Positions 24,416 to 33,861 of a DNA stretch of 64,000 bases are shown piece after piece (positions within the stretch are counted from its first letter, which is position 1; the number at the start of each line of letters is the position of its first letter). A program made the translations under genes and the position numbers. Where the stretch lies: positions 248,001-312,000 of the forward strand of contig NZ_WHOS01000003.1 in NCBI RefSeq assembly GCF_013340935.1. The letters are read 5' to 3'. This DNA comes from Azospirillum melinis (GTDB lineage Bacteria > Pseudomonadota > Alphaproteobacteria > Azospirillales > Azospirillaceae). The notes beneath the pieces are model-generated. The model was not told where the DNA came from. It did not search any database and saw only the letters and a list, made by a program, of their open reading frames with translations.

Positions 24416-24994
24416 ATGGCGAATGACAAGCGCTCAGATGGGCAAACCGTTCCGGAGACGCCGCCGGTGCTGCCGTCCGACTTGCCGGTGGCGCTGGGAC
24501 GGACACCGACGCTGGAGCAGTACGACATCCGCATTGCGCGCGACGGCACCTGGTTCCACAATGGCGATCCCATCCGCCGGATCGAACTGGCGAAGCTGTT
24601 CTCCAGCGTCCTGAAGCGCGACGACGACGGCGATTACTGGCTGATCACGCCTGTCGAGCGCGGCCGGATCGTCGTGGACGACGCCCCTTTCGTTGCGGTG
24701 GAGATGACTGTGGCGGGCAGCGGAGCCGATCAGGTCCTGTCCTTCCGTACCAACCTCGATCATTGGGTGGAGGCCGGTCCCGAACATCCGATCCGCGTCG
24801 CCGTCAACCCTGAAACTGGGGAGCCGGCACCCTACATCGAAATCAGAAGCCGGCTTGAGGCGAGAATCCTGCGGCCCGTGTTCTACGACATGGTGGAGCG
24901 CAGCGAGGCGCGCCGCACCGAAACCGGCGAGTCCGAGGTGGGTCTATGGAGCAACAAGGTCTTCTTCACGCTGGGCAGGCTGCCTGGCGACTGA
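24416..24994 (+). CDS. DUF1285 family protein
   Basis: About 192 residues matching DUF1285: DIRIARDGTWFHNGDPIRRIELAKLFSSVLKRDDDGDYWLITPVERGRI near the N-terminus and SNKVFFTLG at the end. The biochemical role of the family is unknown. Several in-frame starts exist (GTG 24353, ATG 24362, 24368, 24398, 24416); I prefer 24416, which has AAGGT upstream. The 3' end overlaps the Nudix gene by 49 bases, so the two are surely co-expressed, and the CCA enzyme gene follows. Confidence 0.85.
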   Translation: MANDKRSDGQTVPETPPVLPSDLPVALGRTPTLEQYDIRIARDGTWFHNGDPIRRIELAKLFSSVLKRDDDGDYWLITPVERGRIVVDDAPFVAVEMTVAGSGADQVLSFRTNLDHWVEAGPEHPIRVAVNPETGEPAPYIEIRSRLEARILRPVFYDMVERSEARRTETGESEVGLWSNKVFFTLGRLPGD

Positions 24995-25665
24995 GCCTGG
25001 AGGAAGTCCGCCGGCGCTTGCCGGCGATGAGCACCGATGCAGCGGTGGAGAGCTCCGTCCGGTCGAACCGGACGGCGCCGAAGCACGCCGCCAAGATCCG
25101 CGGCGACCACGACCTCAATCCGGAAATGGGGCCGCCCTCGACGCTGCGCGAGGCGGCGGTGCTGGTTCCGCTGGTCGACCGGCCGGAGGAGCTCACCGTC
25201 ATCTTCACGCAGCGCACCGCGACGCTGAGCGCCCATGCCGGCCAGATCAGCTTCCCCGGGGGGCGGATGGAGCCGGAGGACGGCACTCCGGAGGAAACCG
25301 CGCTGCGCGAAACGGCGGAGGAGATCGGGCTGGAGCGCGGCCGGATCGAGATCGTCGGCCGGCTGGACACCTATGTCACGCGCACCGGATTCCGGGTGAC
25401 GCCGGTGGTGGGGGTGGTGACGCCACCCTTCATCCTGACGCCCGACCCGACCGAGGTGGCCGAGGTGTTCGAGGTGCCGCTGTCCTTCATCCTCGACCCG
25501 TCGAACCCGCAGCGCCACAGCCGCGAGTTTCTGGGCAAGCCGCGCTGGTTCTACGCCTTCCCCTATCCGCAGCGTTACATCTGGGGCGCGACCGCCGGCA
25601 TGCTGGTGAACCTGCGCGACGTGCTGGGTGCCGCCGCCCGCGAAACAGGGGAAGGGGCGGGCTGA
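24946..25665 (+). CDS. Nudix hydrolase, CoA-pyrophosphatase (NudL/UPF0035) type
   Basis: 239 residues. The UPF0035 signature precedes the Nudix box: VIFTQRTATLSAHAGQISF then PGGRMEPEDG..ETALRETAEEIGLE. This pair of motifs is typical of CoA diphosphatases, which cleave CoA to phosphopantetheine and ADP. The ATG at 24946 follows CCGAGGTGGG at good spacing and lies inside the end of the DUF1285 gene, an unusually long 49-base overlap. Metal-dependent, cytoplasmic. The substrate is inferred from the subfamily. Confidence 0.88.
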   Translation: MEQQGLLHAGQAAWRLSLEEVRRRLPAMSTDAAVESSVRSNRTAPKHAAKIRGDHDLNPEMGPPSTLREAAVLVPLVDRPEELTVIFTQRTATLSAHAGQISFPGGRMEPEDGTPEETALRETAEEIGLERGRIEIVGRLDTYVTRTGFRVTPVVGVVTPPFILTPDPTEVAEVFEVPLSFILDPSNPQRHSREFLGKPRWFYAFPYPQRYIWGATAGMLVNLRDVLGAAARETGEGAG

Positions 25666-25738
25666 CGTCTCCAAAACCGATGGCCCGGAACCCGACGGCG
25701 GTGGAATGGGGATCGGGAATCGGATAGCGTCGCGCGCC

Positions 25739-26998
25739 ATGACCGTTGCCGCACGCCTGTCTCCCCAGCCCTGGATGACCGCCCCCGAAAGCCTGGCAGT
25801 GTTCGATGCCCTGGCATCGGGCGGTGCCGACGCGCGATTCGTCGGCGGCTGCGTGCGCGATGCGTGGCTCGGCCGGCCGGTGAAGGACATCGACATCGCC
25901 ACCCATGCGCCGCCCGAACGGGTCATGGAGCTGCTGGAGGCGGCGGGGATCCGCGCCATCCCGACCGGCATCACCCATGGTACCGTGACCGCGCTGTGCG
26001 GCGGCAAGCCCTATGAGATCACCACGCTGCGGCGCGATGTGGAGACTTTCGGCCGCCATGCCCGTGTCGAATTCACCGACGACTGGATCGAGGACGCCGC
26101 CCGCCGCGACCTGACCATGAACGCGATGAGTTGCACGCCGGACGGCGCAATGTTCGACCCGTTCGGCGGTCTGGCCGATCTTGCCGCCGGACGTGTGCGC
26201 TTCGTCGGCGAAGCCCGTCGGCGGATTGAGGAGGATGTGCTGCGCCTGCTGCGCTTCTTCCGCTTCCACGCCCATTACGGCCGCGGCGAGCCTGATGCCG
26301 AGGCGATGGCGGCTTGCCGCGAACTGGCGCCGCGCCTGCCGACCCTGTCGGGCGAACGGGTGCGGGGCGAGCTTTTCCGCCTGCTGACCGCAGCCTGCGC
26401 CGCGTCGGTCTGGCGGCTGATGATGGGGCAGGGGATCATGGTCCATCTGCTGCCGGAGGCAATGGACACCGACCGGCTGGAGCGCTTGATCGCGGTGGAA
26501 CGCGACCTTGGCGTGACGCCCGACCCCACCCGCCGGTTGGCTGCGGTGCTGGACAGCGACCGGCCGGGCGCGCTCAGGGCTGCCGATGCTCTGCGCCTGT
26601 CCAACCACGAGCGGGAGCGCCTGCTGGCCCTGGTCGAACCGCCGGTCGCGGTGTCGCCGGCCGACAACCGCAAGGCCCTGCGTCAGGCGCTGTACCGCGT
26701 CGGCGATGCGGAGCTGTTCGGCGACCTGCTGCTGATCGCCGCCGCCATTCATGACGGTCCGCTGGATTTGGGCGCGTTGCGCAAGGCCCTGTCGGTGGCC
26801 GACGACCTGCCGGGCTTGAAGCTGCCGATTGCCGGTCGCGACCTGCTGGAGCTTGGCGTTCCGCGCGGCCCGCTGGTCGGCGGCACGCTGAAGCGCGTCG
26901 AGGCCTGGTGGATCGCCGAGGATTTCCAGCCGGACCGCGACGCCTGCCTAGAGATGGCCCGTGGCTTTCTCGATCAGGCCTCCGGCCTTTCGGCGTAG
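25739..26998 (+). CDS. cca: CCA tRNA nucleotidyltransferase
   Basis: 419 residues of class II nucleotidyltransferase. The catalytic head has RFVGGCVRDAWLGRPVKDIDIAT with the DxD metal site, followed by RRDVETFGRHA and the RRDLTMNAM motif. The rest is the helical neck/body domains. It adds or repairs the 3' CCA of tRNAs. The tRNA-Gln in this window already encodes CCA, so repair is its likely role there. Start ATG 25739; ATG 25706 is an alternative. Its 3' end overlaps the convergent DUF2252 gene by 25 bases. Confidence 0.93.
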   Translation: MTVAARLSPQPWMTAPESLAVFDALASGGADARFVGGCVRDAWLGRPVKDIDIATHAPPERVMELLEAAGIRAIPTGITHGTVTALCGGKPYEITTLRRDVETFGRHARVEFTDDWIEDAARRDLTMNAMSCTPDGAMFDPFGGLADLAAGRVRFVGEARRRIEEDVLRLLRFFRFHAHYGRGEPDAEAMAACRELAPRLPTLSGERVRGELFRLLTAACAASVWRLMMGQGIMVHLLPEAMDTDRLERLIAVERDLGVTPDPTRRLAAVLDSDRPGALRAADALRLSNHERERLLALVEPPVAVSPADNRKALRQALYRVGDAELFGDLLLIAAAIHDGPLDLGALRKALSVADDLPGLKLPIAGRDLLELGVPRGPLVGGTLKRVEAWWIAEDFQPDRDACLEMARGFLDQASGLSA

Positions 26999-28188
26999 CG
27001 GCGGCAATGCTCCAGATAGGCCGCTTCATGACCGACGATCAGGTCGACGATGCTGGACCACAGCCAGGATGGAGCATCCAGGCTCTTGGTCCGGTTGCGC
27101 GCCAATTCGCCACGCCATGACTTGCGCGTCGCCTCGTCCATCTGGCGGGCATGCGCCTTGCCGACCACAGCGGCCAGATAGAAGGCGACGCGGGTCGCTT
27201 CCTCCCTCGTCAGATGATCGAAATCGAGCTTGATGTCCTGCGGCAGAAGCTCGCGCAGGAAGACGGCGCGGTCGAGCAGGCGGGCAGGGCGCATCCGGTC
27301 GCCAAGATAAGGCGAGAGATTCTGCGCGCCGGTCACCACGCGTTCCGCATTGTCGCGCGGCATGCCGTTCTTGGCGGCACGCGGTGCTGCGGCCTGAACC
27401 GCCTCCTTGATGTCGATCAGGCTGAGGCCGCCCTCGTCGTAATGACCCTCGCCGACGCCGAGAAGCACCGCGATCCGCAGCCGGCCGAGCGAACTGCAAC
27501 CCTTCACCCAATAGGCCGCATCCAGAAGCTCGATCCTGTCGTTGTCGTCGCGGGAGTGCAGGGCGGTCACCAGACGGCGGACCTGATCCCTGGCGAACAG
27601 CTCTGCGACGGCGGCGCGTTCTTCGTCGGTCAGCGGCCAGAAACGCTTGCCGAGCGGGATGGTCGGCCGGATGTCCTTGATGCGGTCCATGGCCAGATGC
27701 TTCCAGGTGCGGCCGATGGCCTGACGCATGCCGAGGCGGACGACCGAGGGTCTCTTCCGCACCGCATCGCCGCCCAGTTCGCCGTCCAGGGTCATCATGT
27801 AGCCCTCGATCATCCGCTCCAGCATCAGCGCCGTGGTGACGCCGGGCAGGTCGGAACCGCGTGCCGCAGTGGCGAGCGACAGGCCCAGCCGGATCAGGTC
27901 ATGGGCGGGATTGCCGACAACCGTCTGGTCGACGTCGCGAATCTGGATGCCGATCCGACCTTTGGCGTTGGCGACCGGCCCGAGGTTGCCGACATGGCAG
28001 TCGCCGCAGATCCAGACTGGCGGACCGTCGGGGATTCTGCCGCTGGACTGCTCCAGCCATTCGTAGAATTTCACGGTGCTGCCGCGCACATAGGCGTGAG
28101 CGGACTCAGCCATCTTGAGATTTCGACGCTGGGACAGGACCGCTTGGCGCTGATCGGGCGGGGTGGGCTGGTTTTTCGACGGCATCAT
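26974..28188 (-). CDS. DUF2252 family protein (kinase-fold-like)
   Basis: About 404 residues matching DUF2252. Characteristic segments are RSTVKFYEWL-type opening with YVRGSTVKFYEW, WICGDCHVGNLGP, and IRDVDQTVVGNPAHDLIRLGLSL. The H-x-x-N and D-x-D patterns resemble aminoglycoside-phosphotransferase-like catalytic loops; that reading is an inference and no activity is established. Starts at ATG 28188 or 28185, with GGATGG before them; ATG 28296 is also in frame. Convergent with cca. Confidence 0.8.
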   Translation of the reverse strand: MMPSKNQPTPPDQRQAVLSQRRNLKMAESAHAYVRGSTVKFYEWLEQSSGRIPDGPPVWICGDCHVGNLGPVANAKGRIGIQIRDVDQTVVGNPAHDLIRLGLSLATAARGSDLPGVTTALMLERMIEGYMMTLDGELGGDAVRKRPSVVRLGMRQAIGRTWKHLAMDRIKDIRPTIPLGKRFWPLTDEERAAVAELFARDQVRRLVTALHSRDDNDRIELLDAAYWVKGCSSLGRLRIAVLLGVGEGHYDEGGLSLIDIKEAVQAAAPRAAKNGMPRDNAERVVTGAQNLSPYLGDRMRPARLLDRAVFLRELLPQDIKLDFDHLTREEATRVAFYLAAVVGKAHARQMDEATRKSWRGELARNRTKSLDAPSWLWSSIVDLIVGHEAAYLEHCRRYAERPEA

Positions 28189-28279
28189 CCATCCGGATCC
28201 GAAGTTGCGACGCCGGAAATGGGCAACGCATCCGCAATCCGCCATGCCGCAACCGGTCACCCCAAAACGATCCAGCCAT

Positions 28280-28304
28280 GCATGCTTATGGGGCATGCTT
28301 AGGG
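28280..28304. repeat. Tandem near-identical 12-13-base repeat
   Basis: CATGCTTATGGGG (28280-28292) is followed directly by CATGCTTAGGGG (28293-28304), differing by one inserted T. It lies about 90 bases upstream of the DUF2252 start at 28188, or across the alternative start at 28296. It could be a regulator site. A GGGGAACACCCC hairpin follows. Confidence 0.45.
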
Positions 28305-28465
28305 GAACACCCCGTATGGGCGAACAAAAAACACATAAGTTAGGTTATGGAAAACAATGCTGCCGCCTTCCGCTTCGGCCTTGCGAATTCGAAAGCAAGA
28401 ATCGGATAGCCTGAGCCTGACCGTTTTCGCGACTTTCGGGCCGTTCATGGCATGGGAGAATGGCA

Positions 28466-29230
28466 ATGAAACAGCTGGACGGAAAGATTGCAATCGTCAC
28501 GGGTGCCAGTTCCGGGATCGGGCGCGAGGCGGCGCTGCTGTTCGCGGAACACGGCGCAAAACTCGTTCTGGTGGCCCGGCGGTGTGACGAACTGGAACGG
28601 CTGGCAGACGAGATTCAGAGCAATGGCGGCGATGCCGTCGCCGTGGCCGGCACTGTCGCGGATGCCGACGTCGCACGCGCCGCGGTCGAAACCGCCATCC
28701 GCCGGTTCGGCGGACTGGACGTCGCTTTCAACAATGCGGGCACCACCGGCGCGCAGGTTCCGCTTCCCGATATGACGGCGGAGATGTGGCACGAGGTGAT
28801 CGATACCAACCTGACCAGTGCCTTCCATGCCGCCAAGCACCAGATTCCGGCGATGCTTTCCCGCGGCGGCGGATCGCTGATCTTCACCTCGACCTTCGTC
28901 GGCCACACCGTCGGCTTTCCCGGAATGGCTGCCTATGCCGCCAGCAAGGCCGGATTGATCGGTTTGACGCAGGTGATCGCGGCGGAATATGGACCGCACG
29001 GCATCCGCGCCAACGCCTTGCTGCCGGGCGGCACCGATACGCCGATGGGACGGGCCGTGTCGAACACGCCGGAGGCGCTGGCTTTCGTCCAGGGGCTTCA
29101 CGCCCTGAAACGCCTCGCGACCCCGCGGGAGATCGCGCAATCGGCGCTCTATCTGGCGTCGGACGCGTCCAGTTTCACCACCGGAACCGCGCTGCTGGTG
29201 GATGGCGGCGTGTCGATCACCCGGACGTGA
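28466..29230 (+). CDS. SDR-family oxidoreductase
   Basis: 254 residues of classical short-chain dehydrogenase. The NAD(P)-binding motif is TGASSGIG, followed by NNAG, the catalytic Ser in STFVG and the YxxxK motif in YAASKAG; the C-terminal ALYLASDASSFTTGTALLVDGG is typical. The basic residues after beta-2 (ARRCDE) favour NADP(H). The substrate is unknown. ATG 28466 has GGGAG at good spacing; ATG 28460 two codons upstream overlaps that site too closely. Confidence 0.92.
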   Translation: MKQLDGKIAIVTGASSGIGREAALLFAEHGAKLVLVARRCDELERLADEIQSNGGDAVAVAGTVADADVARAAVETAIRRFGGLDVAFNNAGTTGAQVPLPDMTAEMWHEVIDTNLTSAFHAAKHQIPAMLSRGGGSLIFTSTFVGHTVGFPGMAAYAASKAGLIGLTQVIAAEYGPHGIRANALLPGGTDTPMGRAVSNTPEALAFVQGLHALKRLATPREIAQSALYLASDASSFTTGTALLVDGGVSITRT

Positions 29231-29246
29231 ATAACCGGACATGAAC

Positions 29247-29287
29247 GGGCCGGGCCGCACGCCATTCACCGGCGTCCGGCCCGGCCC
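29247..29287. terminator. Long GC-rich hairpin between convergent SDR and ppx genes
   Basis: GGGCCGGGCCG-C-ACGCC is complementary to GGCGT-C-CGGCCCGGCCC, giving an 11 + 5 pair stem with one mismatch and a 7-base loop. There is no T tract on either side, so it may act as an RNA-end barrier rather than a classical terminator. Confidence 0.55.
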
Positions 29288-29300
29288 TATTCCTCCGGCC

Positions 29301-30884
29301 CTACTCCGCCGCCTGCGGCCGCAGCGGCTGGACCACATCGCCCTTGAGATTCATCGCCTTGGCCAACGCATCGATGCGGCGCTGCACCGCTTCGCCGGAC
29401 GGGACGCTGCCGTCGTCGGGCAGGGTCAGCACGATGCGGCCATCGCCGACCTTCAGGCTCGTGCGCTCCAGCAAGGCCGTGGCGCCGCCCGACAGCGTGT
29501 GTGCAAGGCGCAGGGCCAGACCCAGCACCAGTGCCTTCATGCCCTGCCCTTCGCTCACCAGCGTCCGCACCGGTGCGGTCAGCGGCGTGTCGATGGTGCC
29601 GGCATAGCGGGCATGGGCGGCAAGCGCGAGGAAGGCACGCTCGTCGTGGTCCAGCGCTGGGAATGGATAACGCAGCACGCGCAGGAAGGCATGTTCCGCC
29701 CGGTAGTCGGGATGGTCGGCCCAGCCGACGTCGCTCAGCAGGCAGGCGGCATGGCGCAGCCGGATGGCGTTGTCGTCCTCGCCGGCGAAAAGCCCGGCGG
29801 TCCAGGACATCAGCAAGGCCGGATCGCCCATCCGCACGAAACGTCGCGCCCAATCGGCAGCCGACGCCATCAGCGGATCTTCGCGCTGCCCCTCCGGCGA
29901 GAGCAGCGAATAGAGATGCCCTTCGCGCAGGCCGTAGGCGGAGAAGACCAGCTTCGACGGCTGGGCGATGCGCAGCAGCCGTTCCAGCACCAGCCCGGCG
30001 AGAGGCAGCGTATCGAGCCGGCGGCGCGATCCCGCCATCTTCTCCAGCGACGAGCGGCTCTGCCGGCCGATCAGGCCGGTGAACTCCCGCGCGTCGGCGG
30101 AGGGGATGGTGTAGTGGTGGATGATGTGCAGCGGGTGGCCGGACTGTTCCATATGCAGCTTGGCGATGGCGCGCCAGCTGCCGCCGACCGGGTAGAAGGG
30201 CCGCCCCCTCATCGCCGGCAGCCAGGGCAGCGATTCCAGATGCTGGTCGATCAGCTTGGCCGGGCCGCCCTTGGTCGAGCCGACCTCCATAAGCCGCAGC
30301 GGGCCGAGCGGCAGCGTCACCTGCTTGCCGATCACGCCGCGGTCGAGCGTCACCAGCTCCAGGCTGCCGCCGCCGAGATCGCCGACGAGACCGTCCGCGC
30401 CGGGCGTGCCCGACAGCACGCCCATGGCCGACAGCCGCGCCTCCTCCTCGCCACTGATGACGCGGACGGTCAGGCCGGCCCGGCGTCGGATGGCATCGAC
30501 GAAGGCGGCTCCGTCGCGGGCATCACGCACGGCGGCGGTGGCGATCACGTCGAGCCGGCCGACGCGCATGCCCTGGGCCAGGGTCGCGAATCGCTCCAGC
30601 GCCGCCAGCCCCTGGGTGACACCGTCGGGATTCAGCACGCCGGCCTTCTCCACGCCGCGCCCAAGGCCGCACAGCACCTTCTCGTTGAACAGGGCAAGCG
30701 GTGAGCGGGTAAGCCCGTCATAGACGACGAGACGGATGGAGTTCGACCCGATGTCGATCACGCCCACCCGTTCTCCGACGCGCTCCCCGACAGTCGCAAC
30801 GCCTGAAGCGCCGAAGCCTGAAGCGTTGCTCCCCGCCTGCCCCAGCTCGCCGAAATTGGCGGCGGCGCGTTTGTCCATGCTCAT
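29301..30884 (-). CDS. ppx: Exopolyphosphatase (Ppx/GppA family)
   Basis: 527 residues. The ASKHA phosphatase motifs are present: VGVIDIGSNSIRLVVYDG near 40-57, ATAAVRDARDG, SGEEEARLS and LVGDLGGGSLEL. The C-terminal half is the HD-like helical domain of long Ppx proteins. It hydrolyses terminal phosphates of polyphosphate; GppA-type pppGpp hydrolysis is possible as well. Start ATG 30884 with GGGAG upstream (ATG 30878 is also possible). It follows ppk by 23 bases on the same strand, so polyP synthesis and breakdown are co-transcribed. Confidence 0.92.
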   Translation of the reverse strand: MSMDKRAAANFGELGQAGSNASGFGASGVATVGERVGERVGVIDIGSNSIRLVVYDGLTRSPLALFNEKVLCGLGRGVEKAGVLNPDGVTQGLAALERFATLAQGMRVGRLDVIATAAVRDARDGAAFVDAIRRRAGLTVRVISGEEEARLSAMGVLSGTPGADGLVGDLGGGSLELVTLDRGVIGKQVTLPLGPLRLMEVGSTKGGPAKLIDQHLESLPWLPAMRGRPFYPVGGSWRAIAKLHMEQSGHPLHIIHHYTIPSADAREFTGLIGRQSRSSLEKMAGSRRRLDTLPLAGLVLERLLRIAQPSKLVFSAYGLREGHLYSLLSPEGQREDPLMASAADWARRFVRMGDPALLMSWTAGLFAGEDDNAIRLRHAACLLSDVGWADHPDYRAEHAFLRVLRYPFPALDHDERAFLALAAHARYAGTIDTPLTAPVRTLVSEGQGMKALVLGLALRLAHTLSGGATALLERTSLKVGDGRIVLTLPDDGSVPSGEAVQRRIDALAKAMNLKGDVVQPLRPQAAE

Positions 30885-30907
30885 ACTCTCACTCCCGTCA
30901 CCCGCCC

Positions 30908-33055
30908 TCAGGACACCGTGTGCAGCATCAGCCGCGGCGGCGTGCGCTTATTGCTGAGCGCGCTGCCCCGGCCGGACAGGCTGGGGTTGGTCATGAAGTA
31001 ATTATGGGCACTGAACGCATCGGGGCCAGCCTTGATGCGATGGTACACGCCATCGGGCCCCAGCTTCCAGGTGCTTGCATCGTCCTTCATGTTGGCGACC
31101 ATGATCTGGTCGAGCACCTGTTCGTGCACCGTCGGATTCTCGATGGGCACCAGCGTCTCGATGCGGCGGTCCAGATTGCGGGTCATCCAGTCGGCGGAGG
31201 AGATGAACACCTTGGCCTGGTTGCTGGGCATCGGATGGCCGTTGCCGAAGCAGATGACGCGGCCATGCTCCAGAAAGCGGCCGACGATGCTGCGCACCCG
31301 GATGTTTTCCGACAGCCCCTTCACCCCCGGCCGCAGGCAGCAGATGCCGCGGATGATCATGTCGATCTGCACGCCGGCCTGCGAGGCCTTGTACAGCTTG
31401 TCGATGATGACCGGATCGACCAGGGAGTTCAGCTTCACCCAGATCGACGCCGGCCGTCCGGCGGCGGCATGGGCGATCTCCGCCTCGATCAGGTCCGACA
31501 GGCGCTGGCGCAGCGTGATCGGGGCGATGGCGATCTTCTCCAGCACCTTGGGCGTGGCGTAGCCGGTCATGAAATTGAACATGACGGCGGCGTCGTGGCA
31601 CAGCGCCGGGTCGCAGGTGAAGAAGGACAGGTCGGTGTAGACCTTCGCGGTGATCGGGTGGTAGTTGCCGGTGCCGAAATGGACGTAGCTGCGCAGCGCC
31701 TTCTTCTCGCGCCGCACCACCAGCGACACCTTGGCGTGGGTCTTCAGATCGACGAAGCCATAGACCACCTGGGCGCCTGCGCGTTCCAGATCGCGCGCCC
31801 AGCGGATGTTCGCCTCCTCGTCGAAGCGGGCCTTCAGCTCGACCAGAGCCGTGACCGACTTGCCGGCCTCCGCCGCCTCGATCAGCGCGGCAACGATGGG
31901 GCTGTCCTTGCTGGTGCGGTAGAGCGTCTGCTTGATCGCCACCACCTGCGGGTCGCGCGCCGCCTGCCGGATGAACTGCACCACCACGTCGAACGACTCG
32001 TACGGGTGGTGGACGACGATGTCCTTGTGGCGGATCGCCGCGAAGCAATCGCCGCCGAAATCACGGATCCGTTCCGGGAAACGGGCATTGAAGGGACGGA
32101 AGACCAGATCGGGCCGCTCGTCGACGATCAGCAGCTTGGTGTCGGTCAGGCCGATCAGCCCATCCAGGATGAAGACGTCGTCCGACGCGACGTTCAGCTC
32201 ATGCCGCAGGAACTCACGCAGGTCGGCGGCCATGCCGCTGTCGGTGGCGAGCCGGATGACGCTGCCGCGGCGGCGGCGCTTCAGCGCGCTTTCGAAGGTG
32301 CGGACCAGATCTTCCGCCTCTTCCTCGATTTCGATTTCGCTGTCGCGCAGCACGCGGAAGACGCCATGCGCCTTGACCTGGAACGGAGGGAACAGGCGGT
32401 CGATGAACTGCATCACCACCTTTTCCAGCTGGATGAAGCGGATGTCCGAACCCGGCAGGCGCAGGAACCGCTCAAGCTGCGTCGGCAGCGGAACCAGGGC
32501 GTCGATGTGCCGGCCCTTGACCGGGTCGTGCAGCTGGAGCGCCAGCGAGAAGCCGAGGTTCGGCAGGAACGGGAAGGGGTGGGCCGGATCGACGGCGATG
32601 GGCGTCAGGATCGGGAAGATATCGTCCAGGAACTTGGCTTCCAGCCAGTCCAGTTCGCCTTCGCTGAGGTCGGCCGGATCGACGACCGAGATGCCGGCGC
32701 CACGCAGTTCACCTTTCAGCGAACGCCACGTGGCCTGCTGGCTCTCCATCAGGGCGGCGATGCGCTGCTTCACCGCGGCCAGCTGCTGGGCCGGCGTCAG
32801 ATTCTCGGGGCTGGGCGTTTTTACGCCGGCGGCCACCTGCCCTTTCAGGCCGGCGACGCGGACCATGTAGAATTCATCGAGGTTGCTGGCGGAGATCGAC
32901 AGGAAGCGCAGCCGTTCCAGAAGCGGGTGATTCGGGTTGGCCGCCTCGTCCAGGACGCGCTGGTTGAAGGCCAGCCACGAAAGCTCCCGATTGATGAAGC
33001 GTTCCGGGGCGTTTGGCTCGATACCGACCGAATCGAGTTCCTGGAGATGCGTCAC
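30908..33055 (-). CDS. ppk: Polyphosphate kinase 1
   Basis: About 715 residues. N and head domains include [20 protein letters not shown] and [12 protein letters not shown]. The catalytic core includes [40 protein letters not shown], the phosphorylated His in [12 protein letters not shown], and a second phospholipase-D-like His in RFLEHGR. It reversibly makes polyphosphate from ATP at the membrane. I prefer GTG 33055, which has AGAGGT four bases upstream; the frame is open to 33148. First gene of the ppk-ppx unit. Confidence 0.94.
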   Translation of the reverse strand: MTHLQELDSVGIEPNAPERFINRELSWLAFNQRVLDEAANPNHPLLERLRFLSISASNLDEFYMVRVAGLKGQVAAGVKTPSPENLTPAQQLAAVKQRIAALMESQQATWRSLKGELRGAGISVVDPADLSEGELDWLEAKFLDDIFPILTPIAVDPAHPFPFLPNLGFSLALQLHDPVKGRHIDALVPLPTQLERFLRLPGSDIRFIQLEKVVMQFIDRLFPPFQVKAHGVFRVLRDSEIEIEEEAEDLVRTFESALKRRRRGSVIRLATDSGMAADLREFLRHELNVASDDVFILDGLIGLTDTKLLIVDERPDLVFRPFNARFPERIRDFGGDCFAAIRHKDIVVHHPYESFDVVVQFIRQAARDPQVVAIKQTLYRTSKDSPIVAALIEAAEAGKSVTALVELKARFDEEANIRWARDLERAGAQVVYGFVDLKTHAKVSLVVRREKKALRSYVHFGTGNYHPITAKVYTDLSFFTCDPALCHDAAVMFNFMTGYATPKVLEKIAIAPITLRQRLSDLIEAEIAHAAAGRPASIWVKLNSLVDPVIIDKLYKASQAGVQIDMIIRGICCLRPGVKGLSENIRVRSIVGRFLEHGRVICFGNGHPMPSNQAKVFISSADWMTRNLDRRIETLVPIENPTVHEQVLDQIMVANMKDDASTWKLGPDGVYHRIKAGPDAFSAHNYFMTNPSLSGRGSALSNKRTPPRLMLHTVS

Positions 33056-33258
33056 GTCGACCTCTGAAATCGTGAAATCCCGAACGCCGGCGCTTGGCTT
33101 TGAACCATGCCGACGATGGTTATATGGTGGGCAGACAGAGTATCCCATATGCGTTACGGTTTCAGGACTCCCATTTGGTTAAACACTGCGACCTCATTCC
33201 CGCCTCGCCGATCCCGCCGCCTGCCCCCTCACCCCTCCCCTGCCGGCCGATTTCCGCC

Positions 33259-33777
33259 ATGAAGACGCTGTTCCTGCTGCGCCATGCCAAATCCTCCTGG
33301 GACGATCCGTCGCTGGGCGACCATGACCGCCCGTTGAACGCCCGCGGAGAGAAGGCGGCCACCCTGGTCGGCGCCTATCTGGGCAAGCATCACGCGCACA
33401 TCGACCTCGTGCTCTGTTCGACCGCCGTGCGGGCCGTGGAAACGCGCAAGCGGGTGATGACGGCGATGGGCTCGCCCTATCCGCCGGTGGAACATGAACG
33501 CGGCCTGTATCTGTGCGGCGCCCACACGCTGCTGGAGCGGCTGCGCGACGCGCCCGATTCCGCGACCGGGCTGATGCTGGTGGCGCACAATCCCGACCTG
33601 CACGAACTGGCGAACGCCCTGACCGGCAGCGGCGACCATAGCCTCCGCCACGATCTGGCCGACAAGTTCCCAACCGGCGCCTGCGCCGTTCTGGTCTTCG
33701 AGACGCTGCATTGGGCCGACCTCGAGATGGGCGCCGGCCGGCTGGCGGATTTTGTGCAGCCGCGTAAACTCTCTTAA
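33259..33777 (+). CDS. sixA: SixA-type histidine phosphatase
   Basis: 172 residues of the RHG histidine phosphatase superfamily. The catalytic start is LLRHAKSSW (His in RH), and the second His is in MLVAHNPDL. SixA enzymes remove phosphate from phosphohistidine, in E. coli on the Npr phosphorelay. Here the gene is divergent from ppk and followed 84 bases later by the CYTH-CHAD gene, so a polyphosphate or phosphosignalling connection is plausible. ATG 33259 was chosen because MKTLFLLRHAK is the standard family start. Confidence 0.87.
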   Translation: MKTLFLLRHAKSSWDDPSLGDHDRPLNARGEKAATLVGAYLGKHHAHIDLVLCSTAVRAVETRKRVMTAMGSPYPPVEHERGLYLCGAHTLLERLRDAPDSATGLMLVAHNPDLHELANALTGSGDHSLRHDLADKFPTGACAVLVFETLHWADLEMGAGRLADFVQPRKLS

Positions 33778-33861
33778 CCTGCGGCAGCGGTTGGAGTATC
33801 CACGGATCCACCTGATTTGCTCCAGGCCGTTCCCCGGCCGGATTCGGGAGGAAGCCGACCC

